A stretch of 12,002 nt of DNA from JBBQDK01 sp038319625 (GCA_038319625.1 JBBQDK010000090.1:1-12002), one strand, 5' to 3'. Positions 1 through 7,237 are shown, counted from the stretch's first letter. Program-made: numbers and translations. The notes: generated from the sequence alone by a model not told the origin.

Positions 1-213
1 GCAGACATCAAGCAATGTAGCATCGACCGCGGTCCCGACCATATTCTCGCGACGCGCTTTCTGAACCGTTTCGTGCCGGCAACGATCCCCTGGATACACG
101 TCGACCTGTCGGCCGGCAACAATAAAGGCGGCCTGGCGCACATTCCGACGGATGTGACCGGGTTCGGAGTGCGGTTTACGCTCAACCTGGTGCTGGACCA
201 ACATAAAATGTAG
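1..213 (+). CDS. M17-family leucyl aminopeptidase, C-terminal end (partial)
   Basis: The window opens inside this gene; only the last 70 codons and a TAG stop are present. The reading frame gives the typical C-terminal segment of peptidase family M17 (leucyl aminopeptidase, a cytosolic two-metal enzyme that removes N-terminal residues from peptides). Recognisable pieces are a helix reading FLNRFVP, then PWIHVDLSAGNNKGG, then a tail HIPTDVTGFGVRFTLNL, which is conserved in PepA-like proteins. The metal-binding and NTDAEGR catalytic motifs would lie upstream of the window, so activity cannot be judged. The stop codon sits inside the start of a degenerate palindromic repeat (ATGTAGGGTGGATT). The family call is good; which M17 subgroup is uncertain. 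Confidence 0.75.
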   Translation, partial: ADIKQCSIDRGPDHILATRFLNRFVPATIPWIHVDLSAGNNKGGLAHIPTDVTGFGVRFTLNLVLDQHKM

Positions 214-276
214 GGTGGATTGAGCCCTGCGCCTCTGCGGCTGGGCTTAATAACATCAGGCTGCAGTGACATCCAC
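210..276. repeat. Degenerate palindromic repeat (GTAGGGTGGAT type) after the aminopeptidase gene
   Basis: The sequence TGTAGGGTGGATTGAGC begins over the aminopeptidase stop codon, and a matching ATCCAC lies at 271-276 (GTGGAT at 215-220). This resembles the dispersed GTAGGRTGGRTT palindromes common between genes in proteobacteria, here badly decayed. Inside it TGAGCCC (221-227) can pair with GGGCTTA (243-249), one G-U pair, 15-base loop. That could act as a weak terminator, but no T-run follows. The inner CTGCGCCTCTGCGG (227-240) is identical to 14 bases of the hairpin at 7654-7667. Confidence 0.4.
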
Positions 277-296
277 ATGGATCGCTTGCCTGGCGC

Positions 297-324
297 GTGA
301 TACGCATCCCACATGCTTTACACT
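297..324 (+). promoter_or_regulatory. Candidate srkA promoter very close to the start codon
   Basis: GTGATA (297-302, four of six to the -35 consensus) and TACACT (319-324, four of six to the -10 consensus) are 16 bases apart. The predicted transcription start falls at or next to the ATG at 330, so the mRNA would be essentially leaderless. No Shine-Dalgarno sequence precedes the ATG, which fits. Each hexamer is weak on its own. Confidence 0.35.
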
Positions 325-329
325 AGCGC

Positions 330-1319
330 ATGGAACTCACACCGCCCTATCAGGGTCTCGACCCCGACTGCATTCTCAATGCCATTGACAGCACCGGCTA
401 CGTCAGCAACGGCTCACTGCTTGGCCTCAACAGTTACGAGAACCGCGTTTATCAGATCGGCATCGAAGCTGCCGTGCCACTGGTGGCGAAGTTTTACCGG
501 CCGGAGCGCTGGTCCAACGCAGCGATACTCGAAGAGCATGCCTTCACGTTGGAACTGGCAGAGCGTGAGATCCCCGTCGTCGCGCCGTTGCGCGATGCCA
601 ATGGCGATACCCTGCACGAATACGCCGGTTTCCGTTTTGCACTGTTCCCGCGTCGCGGCGGACGCGCGCCGGAGCTCGACAACCCTGACAATCTGCTCTG
701 GCTGGGTCGTTTCATGGGGCGCATTCATGCTGTGGGAGCAATACAAACGTTTCAACACCGTCCCACGCTCAGCGTCGAAGAGTTCGGTGATGCGTCCTGC
801 CGATACATACTCGAACAGGGCATCCTGCCGCGTGAACTGGAATTGCCTTATCGCAGCCTTGCCGAAGATGTTCTCAAGCAAGTGCGCAACTGTTACGACC
901 GCGCCGGTGATGTCCAACAGATCCGCCTGCACGGCGACTGCCACCCCGGCAATATTCTCTGGACCGATACCGGCCCGCATTTCGTTGACCTGGATGACTG
1001 TCGCATGGGGCCGGCGATACAGGATCTGTGGATGCTGCTATCGGGCGAACGTCACGACCAGACTCTGCAACTCGGCGACATCCTCGAAGGCTATACCGAG
1101 TTCCATGACTTCAATCCACTGGAACTGAATCTGATCGAAGCACTGCGCACCCTGCGCATGATTCATCACAGCGCTTGGCTGGCGCAGCGCTGGAGCGACC
1201 CGGCCTTCCCGCCGAACTTCCCCTGGTTCGGCGGCCCACGCTATTGGGAAGAACAGATACTGGCGCTGCGCGAACAGGCGGCGCTGCTTGATGAACCGCC
1301 CTTGATTTGGTATGGATGA
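330..1319 (+). CDS. srkA: Stress response kinase A (SrkA/YihE family)
   Basis: The 329-residue product matches the length (328 in E. coli) and layout of SrkA/YihE, a cytosolic Ser/Thr protein kinase of the APH/choline-kinase fold linked to Cpx stress and protection from stress-induced death. The N-terminal part carries the glycine-poor nucleotide loop region (LLGLNSYENRVYQIG, about 31-45) and the ATP-anchoring lysine in VAKFYRPERW. The catalytic loop is HGDCHPGNIL (about 201-210). The metal-binding segment is VDLDDCRMGPAIQDLWML just after it. All key residues are present. The ATG at 330 gives the full family N-terminus (ELTPPYQGLDPD). In E. coli srkA is followed by dsbA; here pyrC follows after 154 bases with its own promoter, so it is probably a single-gene unit. 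Confidence 0.92.
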   Translation: MELTPPYQGLDPDCILNAIDSTGYVSNGSLLGLNSYENRVYQIGIEAAVPLVAKFYRPERWSNAAILEEHAFTLELAEREIPVVAPLRDANGDTLHEYAGFRFALFPRRGGRAPELDNPDNLLWLGRFMGRIHAVGAIQTFQHRPTLSVEEFGDASCRYILEQGILPRELELPYRSLAEDVLKQVRNCYDRAGDVQQIRLHGDCHPGNILWTDTGPHFVDLDDCRMGPAIQDLWMLLSGERHDQTLQLGDILEGYTEFHDFNPLELNLIEALRTLRMIHHSAWLAQRWSDPAFPPNFPWFGGPRYWEEQILALREQAALLDEPPLIWYG

Positions 1320-1327
1320 AATAATTT

Positions 1328-1401
1328 GTAGGAGGTGGAGGCGTTTTTGCCGCAACCCATCGTCCAGACCGATAGATTGCGCTGCGCTCCAGTCATCCTA
1401 C
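1328..1401. repeat. Degenerate palindromic repeat (GTAGGA...TCCTAC) between srkA and pyrC
   Basis: GTAGGA (1328-1333) and TCCTAC (1396-1401) are inverted ends. Between them lie GCCGCAACCCATC and TTGCGCTGCGCTCC (1377-1390), pieces typical of the GTAGGRTGGGTT/GCGCAGCGC intergenic palindromes found in many gamma- and betaproteobacteria. The copy is decayed and no protein is encoded. Together with the element at 210-276 it brackets srkA. Confidence 0.45.
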
Positions 1402-1453
1402 GGAAAATCACTACCTGTGCAGCGTGCGTTAAACATACAAGGGTGGGGTGATA

Positions 1454-1462
1454 TGGCATAAT
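1454..1462 (+). promoter_or_regulatory. Extended -10 promoter candidate for pyrC
   Basis: TGGCATAAT fits the extended -10 form TGnTATAAT with five of six bases in the hexamer (CATAAT, 1457-1462). No good -35 is seen at the right distance. Transcription would start near 1468-1470, leaving a leader of only about 5 bases before the ATG at 1474. In enteric bacteria pyrC is controlled by start-site switching that forms a leader hairpin; there is no room for that here. Confidence 0.45.
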
Positions 1463-1473
1463 CCCCGCAACCC

Positions 1474-2508
1474 ATGGACAAACTGACACTTACCCGCCCC
1501 GATGACTGGCATTTGCATGTGCGCGACGGTACCGCACTGGCGGCGGTGCTTCCGCACACCGCGCATCAGTTCGCGCGCGCCATCATCATGCCCAACCTGA
1601 AACCACCGGTGATCACCACGGCACTGGCATTGGCTTACCGCGAACGCATTCTGTCCGCGGTGCCGGAGGGTCTGTCGTTTGAACCGTTGATGACGCTTTA
1701 TCTCACCGACAACACACCTGCGTCGGAGATCGCACGAGCCAAGGCCAGTGGCATAGTCCATGCCGTGAAATATTATCCGGCCGGCGCCACCACCAACTCG
1801 GATTCCGGCGTCACCGACATCAGCAAGACCTACGCCGCACTGGATGCCATGCAGGCACACGGACTGCCCTTGCTGGTGCATGGCGAAGTAACTGATAGCG
1901 GTGTCGATGCCTTCGATCGCGAAAAGGTCTTCATTGACAGCGTGCTTGCACCACTGGTGGAACGCTTCGATAAACTGAAGATCGTCTTCGAGCACATCAC
2001 CACGCGCGATGCCGTGGATTTCGTGCTCGACGCCCCGGCACGCATCGGCGCCACACTCACCGCGCATCATCTGCTCTACAACCGCAACGCCATGTTCAGC
2101 GGCGGCATGCAACCGCATTACTATTGCCTGCCGGTGCTGAAACGCGAGACCCATCGCACGGCGCTGATCGAGGCCGCCGGCAGCGGTAATCCGAAATTCT
2201 TTCTCGGCACCGACAGCGCGCCGCACGCACAAGCCCGTAAGGAAGCGGCCTGCGGCTGCGCCGGCATCTACAGCGCGCATGCCGCGCTGGAACTGTATGC
2301 TGAGGCCTTCGAACAGGCCGGCGCGCTCGACCGGTTGGAGGCCTTCGCCAGCTTTCATGGCCCCGACTTCTATGGTTTGCCGCGCAATCGCGGCACCGTG
2401 ACACTGATAAAAGAACCGTGGCAGGTTCCCGACACCTATCCATTGGGCCAGGAACGTTTGATTCCATTGCGGGCCGGCACGCTGGTATCCTGGCGGCTGC
2501 AACGCTGA
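1474..2508 (+). CDS. pyrC: Dihydroorotase, class II (PyrC)
   Basis: Cytosolic zinc enzyme of pyrimidine synthesis that interconverts N-carbamoyl-L-aspartate and L-dihydroorotate. The 344 residues match the short class-II enzymes (E. coli 348). All metal and catalytic residues are present at a constant offset of three from E. coli: H13 and H15 in DWHLHVRD, the carboxylated bridging lysine K99 in VKYYPAG, H136 in LLVHGEV, H174 in FEHIT, and D247/H251 in LGTDSAPH. The C-terminus (FHGPDFYGLP, then a WxVP segment) is also typical. The ATG at 1474 is the only start giving the full HLH motif. It has no Shine-Dalgarno sequence and lies 11 bases after an extended -10 box. It stands alone, without other pyrimidine genes nearby. 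Confidence 0.97.
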   Translation: MDKLTLTRPDDWHLHVRDGTALAAVLPHTAHQFARAIIMPNLKPPVITTALALAYRERILSAVPEGLSFEPLMTLYLTDNTPASEIARAKASGIVHAVKYYPAGATTNSDSGVTDISKTYAALDAMQAHGLPLLVHGEVTDSGVDAFDREKVFIDSVLAPLVERFDKLKIVFEHITTRDAVDFVLDAPARIGATLTAHHLLYNRNAMFSGGMQPHYYCLPVLKRETHRTALIEAAGSGNPKFFLGTDSAPHAQARKEAACGCAGIYSAHAALELYAEAFEQAGALDRLEAFASFHGPDFYGLPRNRGTVTLIKEPWQVPDTYPLGQERLIPLRAGTLVSWRLQR

Positions 2509-2610
2509 GATATCTTCCCCCGCTGGCCTGTTCATGAAGCCAGGGCGATGCCTGCACCCACCCTGCATTAGCCGGCAAAGGCCGATTTCTCTAGTCAGGC
2601 AACGGCCACT

Positions 2611-2639
2611 TTGCCATTCACCCCGACAGTCATTACACT
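2611..2639 (+). promoter_or_regulatory. Promoter for the hypothetical gene, predicted start on the ATG
   Basis: TTGCCA (2611-2616, five of six) and TACACT (2634-2639, four of six) are separated by exactly 17 bases. This is the clearest two-box promoter on the left side. A start 7-8 bases after the -10 lands on the ATG at 2647, implying a leaderless message. The same TTG at 2611 opens a longer in-frame reading of the gene, but as part of a -35 box it is unlikely to be a translation start. Confidence 0.5.
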
Positions 2640-2646
2640 CTCCCAC

Positions 2647-3201
2647 ATGAACCCGGTACCCGAAAAGGCTGAACAGATTCGTCAGATGCATGCTGGCCTG
2701 ATTCATCGCGTGGTCATTGCCTGCCAGAATCGACAGCTGGTTCCCGATCTCGATGCCGTGCTGAAGAACGCCGAGGACAACGGCTGGCTGCAACTGGTCG
2801 GCGCGATCCGCCGCATCCTCGACGGTGCGCGGGACGCCAAGATTCTCGCCAGGCTCGACGAAGAAGACAGCGTCATCGTTGAGTCGATCCTGCACGGTCT
2901 GCAAAACCCGCAAACGCTGCCGGCGCTGGATGCCGGCCCCGATGCCAGCGCCGCTGCGCCAGGCCTGGCCGCCATGATTCACGCCGCGCGTCGTGGCGAT
3001 GCCGAAACCCTGCACACCCTCGCCGACATGGCCACGACCATGATGGCAGGCGGTGGCGACATGGCGCACCTTGCCGCCGTCATGCGCCCGCTGATCGAAG
3101 GCGAGCGCGAACCGGACAAACTCTGCAAGGGCATGACGGCGCAAGGCGAGAGCCTGGTGCTGGCGATCCTGTCGGAACTCGGCAAGCTGGAAATCCACTG
3201 A
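2647..3201 (+). CDS. Hypothetical helical cytosolic protein
   Basis: I do not recognise this family. The 184-residue product has no signal peptide, membrane segment or cysteine motif and looks almost wholly alpha-helical. An N-terminal helix (EKAEQIRQMHAGLIHRVVIAC) is followed by a VLKNAEDNGWLQLVGAIRRILDG segment, an Ala/Pro-rich linker near 97-110, a Met-rich stretch (MATTMMAGGGDMAH) and a C-terminal block EREPDKLCKGMTAQGESLVL ending in ELGKLEIH. Codon use is like pyrC and rnt, so it appears native and expressed. I chose the ATG at 2647 over the in-frame TTG at 2611 because the TTG lies in a likely -35 box. It sits alone between pyrC and rnt; the neighbours give no clear functional hint. Confidence 0.8.
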   Translation: MNPVPEKAEQIRQMHAGLIHRVVIACQNRQLVPDLDAVLKNAEDNGWLQLVGAIRRILDGARDAKILARLDEEDSVIVESILHGLQNPQTLPALDAGPDASAAAPGLAAMIHAARRGDAETLHTLADMATTMMAGGGDMAHLAAVMRPLIEGEREPDKLCKGMTAQGESLVLAILSELGKLEIH

Positions 3202-3437
3202 TCTGCAAACTGACGCCGCCAATTCGCGGAGCAGGTCCGATAACATTCCTCATCCGGAAATTCACCTGTCGATCCGACCGGTACACGCTGCATCGGCACT
3301 GATTTGCGGCGAACGGGCCTGAGCTACCGGATGCCATGCACTAACCCCGGCCATGATTGTCTTCAAAGCTTCGCACCGCTGCGGCATTTGCCGATGTGCG
3401 CGTCGCTTTCAACACCTGAAACGGTTATCCTCTAAAC

Positions 3438-4103
3438 ATGCCAGACGTAATAACCAAGCCACCCATGGCCTTGCGCTTCCGCGGCTATCTGCCGGTCGTC
3501 ATCGATGTGGAAACCGCGGGCTTCAACTGCAAAACCGACGCACTGCTGGAAGTCGCCGCCGTGATTCTGCGCCTGGATGAAAACGGTCGGCTACGGCAGC
3601 ACGAAACTCACGAATATCACGTGGAGCCGTTCCCAGGTGCCAAGCTCAATCCGGAGGCATTGGCCTTCAATGGCATCGATCCCTATCATCCGTTCCGACT
3701 GGCGCGGCCCGAAGCCGATGCCTTGGGTCTGGTCTTCCAGGCGATCCGCCATGCCGTCAAGGAACAGGGCTGCACCCGCGCCATCCTGGTTGGACACAAT
3801 CCAACCTTCGATCTCAATTTCATTAATGCCGCCGCAGAGCGCTGCGGTATCAAACGCAATCCCTTCCATCCCTTCAGCAGTTTCGACACGGCGACCCTGG
3901 GCGCGCTGGCCTTCGGCCAGACCGTGCTGGCGCGCGCGGTCCAGGCCGCCGGCCTGGACTGGGACGGTACGCTGGCGCACTCCGCCCGCTACGATGCCGA
4001 GCGCACCGCCGCGCTTTTCTGTACCATCTTCAACCGTTGGGAAGATCAGCAAGCGTCGCCGTTCACACCCTACGCACCGACAGCCACCGCCGCGGAACTG
4101 TGA
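3438..4103 (+). CDS. rnt: Ribonuclease T (DEDDh 3'-5' exoribonuclease)
   Basis: RNase T trims the 3' ends of tRNAs, including CCA end turnover, and of 5S and 23S rRNA and other small RNAs. It works as a homodimer in the cytosol. The 221-residue protein (E. coli 215) has the complete DEDDh active site: D23 and E25 in VVIDVETAGF, D125 in GHNPTFDLNF, H181 in LAHSARYDAE and D186. These match the E. coli numbering exactly. The family signature LNPEALAFNGIDPYHPFR (about 70-87) is also present. The ATG at 3438 has no Shine-Dalgarno sequence; a TATCCT hexamer (3426-3431) ends six bases before it, but its -35 is poor. It is followed after 99 bases by the diguanylate cyclase, which has a separate promoter. 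Confidence 0.95.
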   Translation: MPDVITKPPMALRFRGYLPVVIDVETAGFNCKTDALLEVAAVILRLDENGRLRQHETHEYHVEPFPGAKLNPEALAFNGIDPYHPFRLARPEADALGLVFQAIRHAVKEQGCTRAILVGHNPTFDLNFINAAAERCGIKRNPFHPFSSFDTATLGALAFGQTVLARAVQAAGLDWDGTLAHSARYDAERTAALFCTIFNRWEDQQASPFTPYAPTATAAEL

Positions 4104-4124
4104 GGGACAAATCCGCTCGATCTG

Positions 4125-4154
4125 CTGACGACGCCATACCAGGGTGGCTATAAT
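4125..4154 (+). promoter_or_regulatory. Sigma-70 type promoter of the diguanylate cyclase gene
   Basis: CTGACG (4125-4130, four of six) and a perfect TATAAT (4149-4154) are 18 bases apart. Transcription would start near 4161, giving a leader of about 42 bases before the ATG at 4203. This is the only gene on the left side with both a perfect -10 box and a usable Shine-Dalgarno region (GGGAAGAG, ending seven bases before the ATG). Confidence 0.6.
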
Positions 4155-4161
4155 CACCCTG
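4140..4161. promoter_or_regulatory. Operator-like inverted repeat around the -10 box
   Basis: CAGGGTG (4140-4146) and CACCCTG (4155-4161) form a perfect 7+7 inverted repeat with an 8-base centre that contains the whole TATAAT box and ends at the predicted transcription start. A dimeric regulator bound here would block RNA polymerase, so repression is the likely effect. The regulator is unknown. As RNA it could not form a leader hairpin, because most of it lies upstream of the start site; that favours a DNA-binding role. Confidence 0.45.
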
Positions 4162-4202
4162 CGCAAAACGAAGATCGCTCAATAAAAGGGAAGAGCCGGA
4201 AC

Positions 4203-5153
4203 ATGTACAGCCCGAATCTCGCCATCATCGTCGTGGACGATCAGGAGTCGGGGCGCACCTTCGCGCGCGCCGCACTGAGCAGTGAAGGCTACGAGGATAT
4301 CCGTCTATTCGCCGACGCCGCCACAGCCCTTAAATCAAACGAACAGCGCGCCGCCGATGTCATCGTCTCGGACTGGGTCATGCCCGGCATGGATGGTTTG
4401 ATCCTGACCCACCATATACGCCAGCGCGACGAGATCACCAACCACCATACCGCCATCATACTTTGCACCGCCCAGGATGGCCTCGAACATATGGTCGAGG
4501 CCTTCGAACAGGGCGTCGACGATTATCTCAGCAAGCCTTACCAGGAACGCGAACTCACCGCGCGCGTCTATGCCGCCGGCCGCACCGCCAGCCTGCACAA
4601 CGCCCTGCTCGAAACCGTCGAGACGCTGGCCAAGTCCAACAAGCAACTCGAAGCCCTGTCGACCACCGACCCGCTGACCGGACTCGGCAACCGTCGCCAT
4701 CTGCAGACGCAACTCGACGCCATGCTGGCGGAGACCGCATCGCGCGGTCACCCCACGTGCTGCGCCATCATCGATCTGGATCACTTCAAGGATATCAACG
4801 ATCGCTACGGCCACGATGTCGGCGACGAGGTGCTGGTCGGGTTCGCCACGCGCATACAGCGCACGGTTCGACCGACGGACGTGGTGACGCGCATCGGCGG
4901 CGAGGAGTTCGCGGTGATCATGCACTACATGAACCCGACCCAGTACCGCCCCGAAATTTTCCAGCGCATCCAGCGCAGCCTGTCGCAACGGCCGATACAG
5001 ACCACGGTGGGCGAGATCGCCATCACCGCTTCGATCGGGGTCTGCTGCGTCACCGCCGACGACACGGACTTCAGCCGGGAAACATTGCTGAAAGCGGCCG
5101 ACGACCGGCTATATCAGGCCAAGGCCGAAGGGCGCAACAAGGTGGTGTGTTGA
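4203..5153 (+). CDS. Response regulator with GGDEF domain (diguanylate cyclase)
   Basis: The product (316 residues) has the PleD/WspR-like layout with a single receiver. The receiver (about 5-125) has the acidic pocket D12/D13, phosphoacceptor D57 in VSDWVMPGMDG, T89 and K111. A helical linker (about 130-155) leads to DPLTGLGNRR and the cyclase domain (about 156-316). The active-site loop is GGEEF (232-236), an active variant of GGDEF, and DLDHFKDINDRYGH is intact. The RxxD inhibitory site is present as RPTD (223-226), five residues before GGEEF, so product inhibition by cyclic di-GMP is expected. It probably makes cyclic di-GMP from two GTP when phosphorylated. No matching kinase is adjacent on this strand; the kinase at 5256-6572 is convergent and already paired with an OmpR-type regulator. 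Confidence 0.94.
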   Translation: MYSPNLAIIVVDDQESGRTFARAALSSEGYEDIRLFADAATALKSNEQRAADVIVSDWVMPGMDGLILTHHIRQRDEITNHHTAIILCTAQDGLEHMVEAFEQGVDDYLSKPYQERELTARVYAAGRTASLHNALLETVETLAKSNKQLEALSTTDPLTGLGNRRHLQTQLDAMLAETASRGHPTCCAIIDLDHFKDINDRYGHDVGDEVLVGFATRIQRTVRPTDVVTRIGGEEFAVIMHYMNPTQYRPEIFQRIQRSLSQRPIQTTVGEIAITASIGVCCVTADDTDFSRETLLKAADDRLYQAKAEGRNKVVC

Positions 5154-5255
5154 TCGGCAACTCGGAATGAGAAAGTCTGATTGCAGATAAAAACCTGATC
5201 GCTCCTGATTTATATGACAGCGTTCATCATCCATCGCTCAGTGGCGTGGCCGCCC

Positions 5256-6572
5256 TCAGAACACCACATCAACCCTGAATCCGCCCAGCGCTGCCGATCG
5301 ACCGAAGCGCAAGTGCCCGTCGTACTGTTCGACGATCTCCTGGACGATCGACAGCCCCAGTCCGTGACCAGCGATGCGTTCGTCATTGCGCACGCCGCGT
5401 TGCGCCAGATGTTCGAGCGCCTGCGGTGCGCAGCCAGGACCATCGTCCTCGATGCGCAACAGCAAGCCGGCGCCGGTATCGACACTGACCCGCACCTGAT
5501 GACGCGCCCATTTGCAGGCGTTGTCGAGCAGATTGCCGAGCAGTTCCAGCAGGTCTTCGCGATCGCCCGGGAAATGCGCATCCGCGGCGACCCGCACATC
5601 GAATAGCAGATCCTTGTCGTGATGGAGGCGCCGTAGCGTGTTGGTCAGCGCCGCCAGTTCCTCGGCCAGGGCGACGCGCGCGCCGCTGCGGCCGGCACCG
5701 GCGAGACGCGCGCGCTTCAGTTCGCGCTCGGTGATGCGCTGCAGTGCGTCGATCTGCGCCTGCACGGATTGGCGCAACTCGGGACACGCGCGCAGCCCGT
5801 CGTCATCGGCCAGTCGGTTGAGCAGGGTCAGCGGCGTTTTCATCGCATGCGCGAGATTGCCGAGTGCGTGCCGCGATCGGGTCAAGCGCAGACTGAGCGT
5901 TTCCAGCAGTTGGTTGATTTGCAGCACCAGCGGCCGCAACTCCTCGGGAACGGCGCTATCGAGCATCGACAATTCACCACGCTCCAGAGACTGCAAGTCG
6001 CCGCGCACGCGCTCCAGGGGTTGCAGACCGATACGTACCACCTGGTACTGCACGAACAGCAGCACCAGCAGCACGGCCAGCGACACGCCGGCATAGCGCC
6101 ATTGGAAGTGGCGCAGGCCGGTGTCGATGGGCGTCAGGTCCTCGGCCACGCACAGCGTCAAGACATGCTGCAGCTTGCGGAAACCACCGCAACGGATCAG
6201 CAGATGCTGGCGCTGCGGACCCTCGCCATAGGTCACCGCCTGCGCGCCCGGCGCGAGCGCCGCCGGGGGCAGATCCTGATCCCAAAGCGAACGCGACAGC
6301 AAGGTCTGCCGCGCCGAGGCAACGCGGTAGTAATGACCGGAAAACGGTCGGTGATAGATCTGATCGATGCGCGCCAGGTCAAGTTGCGCGCTGCCGTCGG
6401 CGGCGAAGTTCAACGCCGCCAGCAGGCTCTCGGTGTCGTGCTCAAGACGCGATGCCACGTATTGCTCCGCCAGATAGCGGATCGAGACACTCACCAGCAG
6501 CCATTGCAACAGAAACATCACCACCAGACTCAGCACCAGTCCGACACTGAGCTGGGCCTTGATGGCACGCAT
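5256..6572 (-). CDS. Sensor histidine kinase (QseC/PhoQ-like, membrane-bound)
   Basis: A 438-residue inner-membrane kinase. Membrane segments lie at about 7-34 and 161-178, bracketing a periplasmic sensor region of about 125 residues with no motif I recognise. A HAMP-like linker (about 180-232) leads to the HisKA box with phospho-accepting H242 in LGNLAHAMKTPL. The ATPase domain has the N box NLLDNACKWA (347-356), G1 DDGPG (376-380) and G2 GHGLGLS (402-408). All residues needed for autophosphorylation are present. Its ATG shares one base with the stop of the response regulator gene (TGATG), so the two are translationally coupled. In the periplasm, C128 and C141 could form a disulfide. Its partner should be the OmpR-type regulator just upstream, and its likely target is the SHP/DHC/cytochrome b set. 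Confidence 0.94.
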   Translation of the reverse strand: MRAIKAQLSVGLVLSLVVMFLLQWLLVSVSIRYLAEQYVASRLEHDTESLLAALNFAADGSAQLDLARIDQIYHRPFSGHYYRVASARQTLLSRSLWDQDLPPAALAPGAQAVTYGEGPQRQHLLIRCGGFRKLQHVLTLCVAEDLTPIDTGLRHFQWRYAGVSLAVLLVLLFVQYQVVRIGLQPLERVRGDLQSLERGELSMLDSAVPEELRPLVLQINQLLETLSLRLTRSRHALGNLAHAMKTPLTLLNRLADDDGLRACPELRQSVQAQIDALQRITERELKRARLAGAGRSGARVALAEELAALTNTLRRLHHDKDLLFDVRVAADAHFPGDREDLLELLGNLLDNACKWARHQVRVSVDTGAGLLLRIEDDGPGCAPQALEHLAQRGVRNDERIAGHGLGLSIVQEIVEQYDGHLRFGRSAALGGFRVDVVF

Positions 6573-7237
6573 CAGCGCGGCGTCCCGAACACGTAGCCCT
6601 GGCCGCGGCGGGTCTGGATGAGCTCGCGGCCGAGTTTTTGCCGCAGGCGATTGACGTATACCTCGATCAGGTTGCTGTCCTTGTCGGAGTCATAGTCATA
6701 GACGTGCTCGGTGAGGCGCGATTTGGAGATCACCTCGCCGGGATGCAGCATGAAATACCGCAGCAGCCGAAACTCGGTGCCGGTAAGCTCGATCGGGGCC
6801 GCCTCACCCGGGCGCACGGTCTGATGGTCCTCGTCGAGCGTCAGCCCCGCCACGCACAGTGCGCCGCCCGGGGTACCGCTGCCACGCCGGATCAGCGCAT
6901 TGAGCCGCGCGGTCAGTTCCTCGATGTGAAACGGCTTGCCGAGATAATCGTCGGCACCGGCCTTGAAGCCATCGACCTTTTCGTGCCAGGCATCGCGCGC
7001 CGTGAGTATCAGCACCGGCACGCGATTGTCGCGCGAACGCCAGTTGCGCAGCACTTCGAGGCCGGCGCGGCCGGGCAGCCCCAGGTCCAGCACGACGGCA
7101 TCGTAGGGTTCCTGATCGCCCATGAATTCGCCGTCCACGCCGTTGTCGATCGCATCGACGGCAAAGCCGGCCCGCGCCAGATCCGCCTTCAGGCGCTGCG
7201 CCAGCTCGGTGTTGTCTTCGACTATCAGAACGCGCAC
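6572..7237 (-). CDS. OmpR/QseB-family response regulator
   Basis: A 221-residue transcription regulator. The receiver (1-118) has E7/D8, phosphoacceptor D51 in VVLDLGLPGRAG, T79 and K101. The C-terminal winged-helix domain (about 127-219) shows the family marks LTGTEFRLLRYFMLHPGEVIS, SRLTEHVYDYD, then SNLIEVYVNRLRQKLG and a final GQGYVF. The start is GTG at 7237, immediately after the TGA of the PepSY gene; no other start keeps the MRVLIVEDN beginning. Expression is therefore tied to the PepSY gene upstream and the kinase downstream. It resembles QseB/PmrA-type regulators, but the exact subfamily is not certain. Confidence 0.94.
   Translation of the reverse strand: MRVLIVEDNTELAQRLKADLARAGFAVDAIDNGVDGEFMGDQEPYDAVVLDLGLPGRAGLEVLRNWRSRDNRVPVLILTARDAWHEKVDGFKAGADDYLGKPFHIEELTARLNALIRRGSGTPGGALCVAGLTLDEDHQTVRPGEAAPIELTGTEFRLLRYFMLHPGEVISKSRLTEHVYDYDSDKDSNLIEVYVNRLRQKLGRELIQTRRGQGYVFGTPR

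Noticed and set aside
313..1128. A 271-codon plus-strand frame overlapping srkA.
   Set aside because: Its translation has no family features and the overlapping frame encodes a full SrkA.
2523..2543. CTGGC...GCCAG hairpin after pyrC as a terminator.
   Set aside because: The stem is only 5 bp with an 11-base loop and there is no T-run.
1429..3246. A 605-codon open frame on the minus strand across pyrC and the next gene.
   Set aside because: It is antisense to pyrC, whose metal ligands are all intact. Its translation is low-quality His/Arg/Gly-rich sequence typical of a shadow frame in GC-rich DNA.
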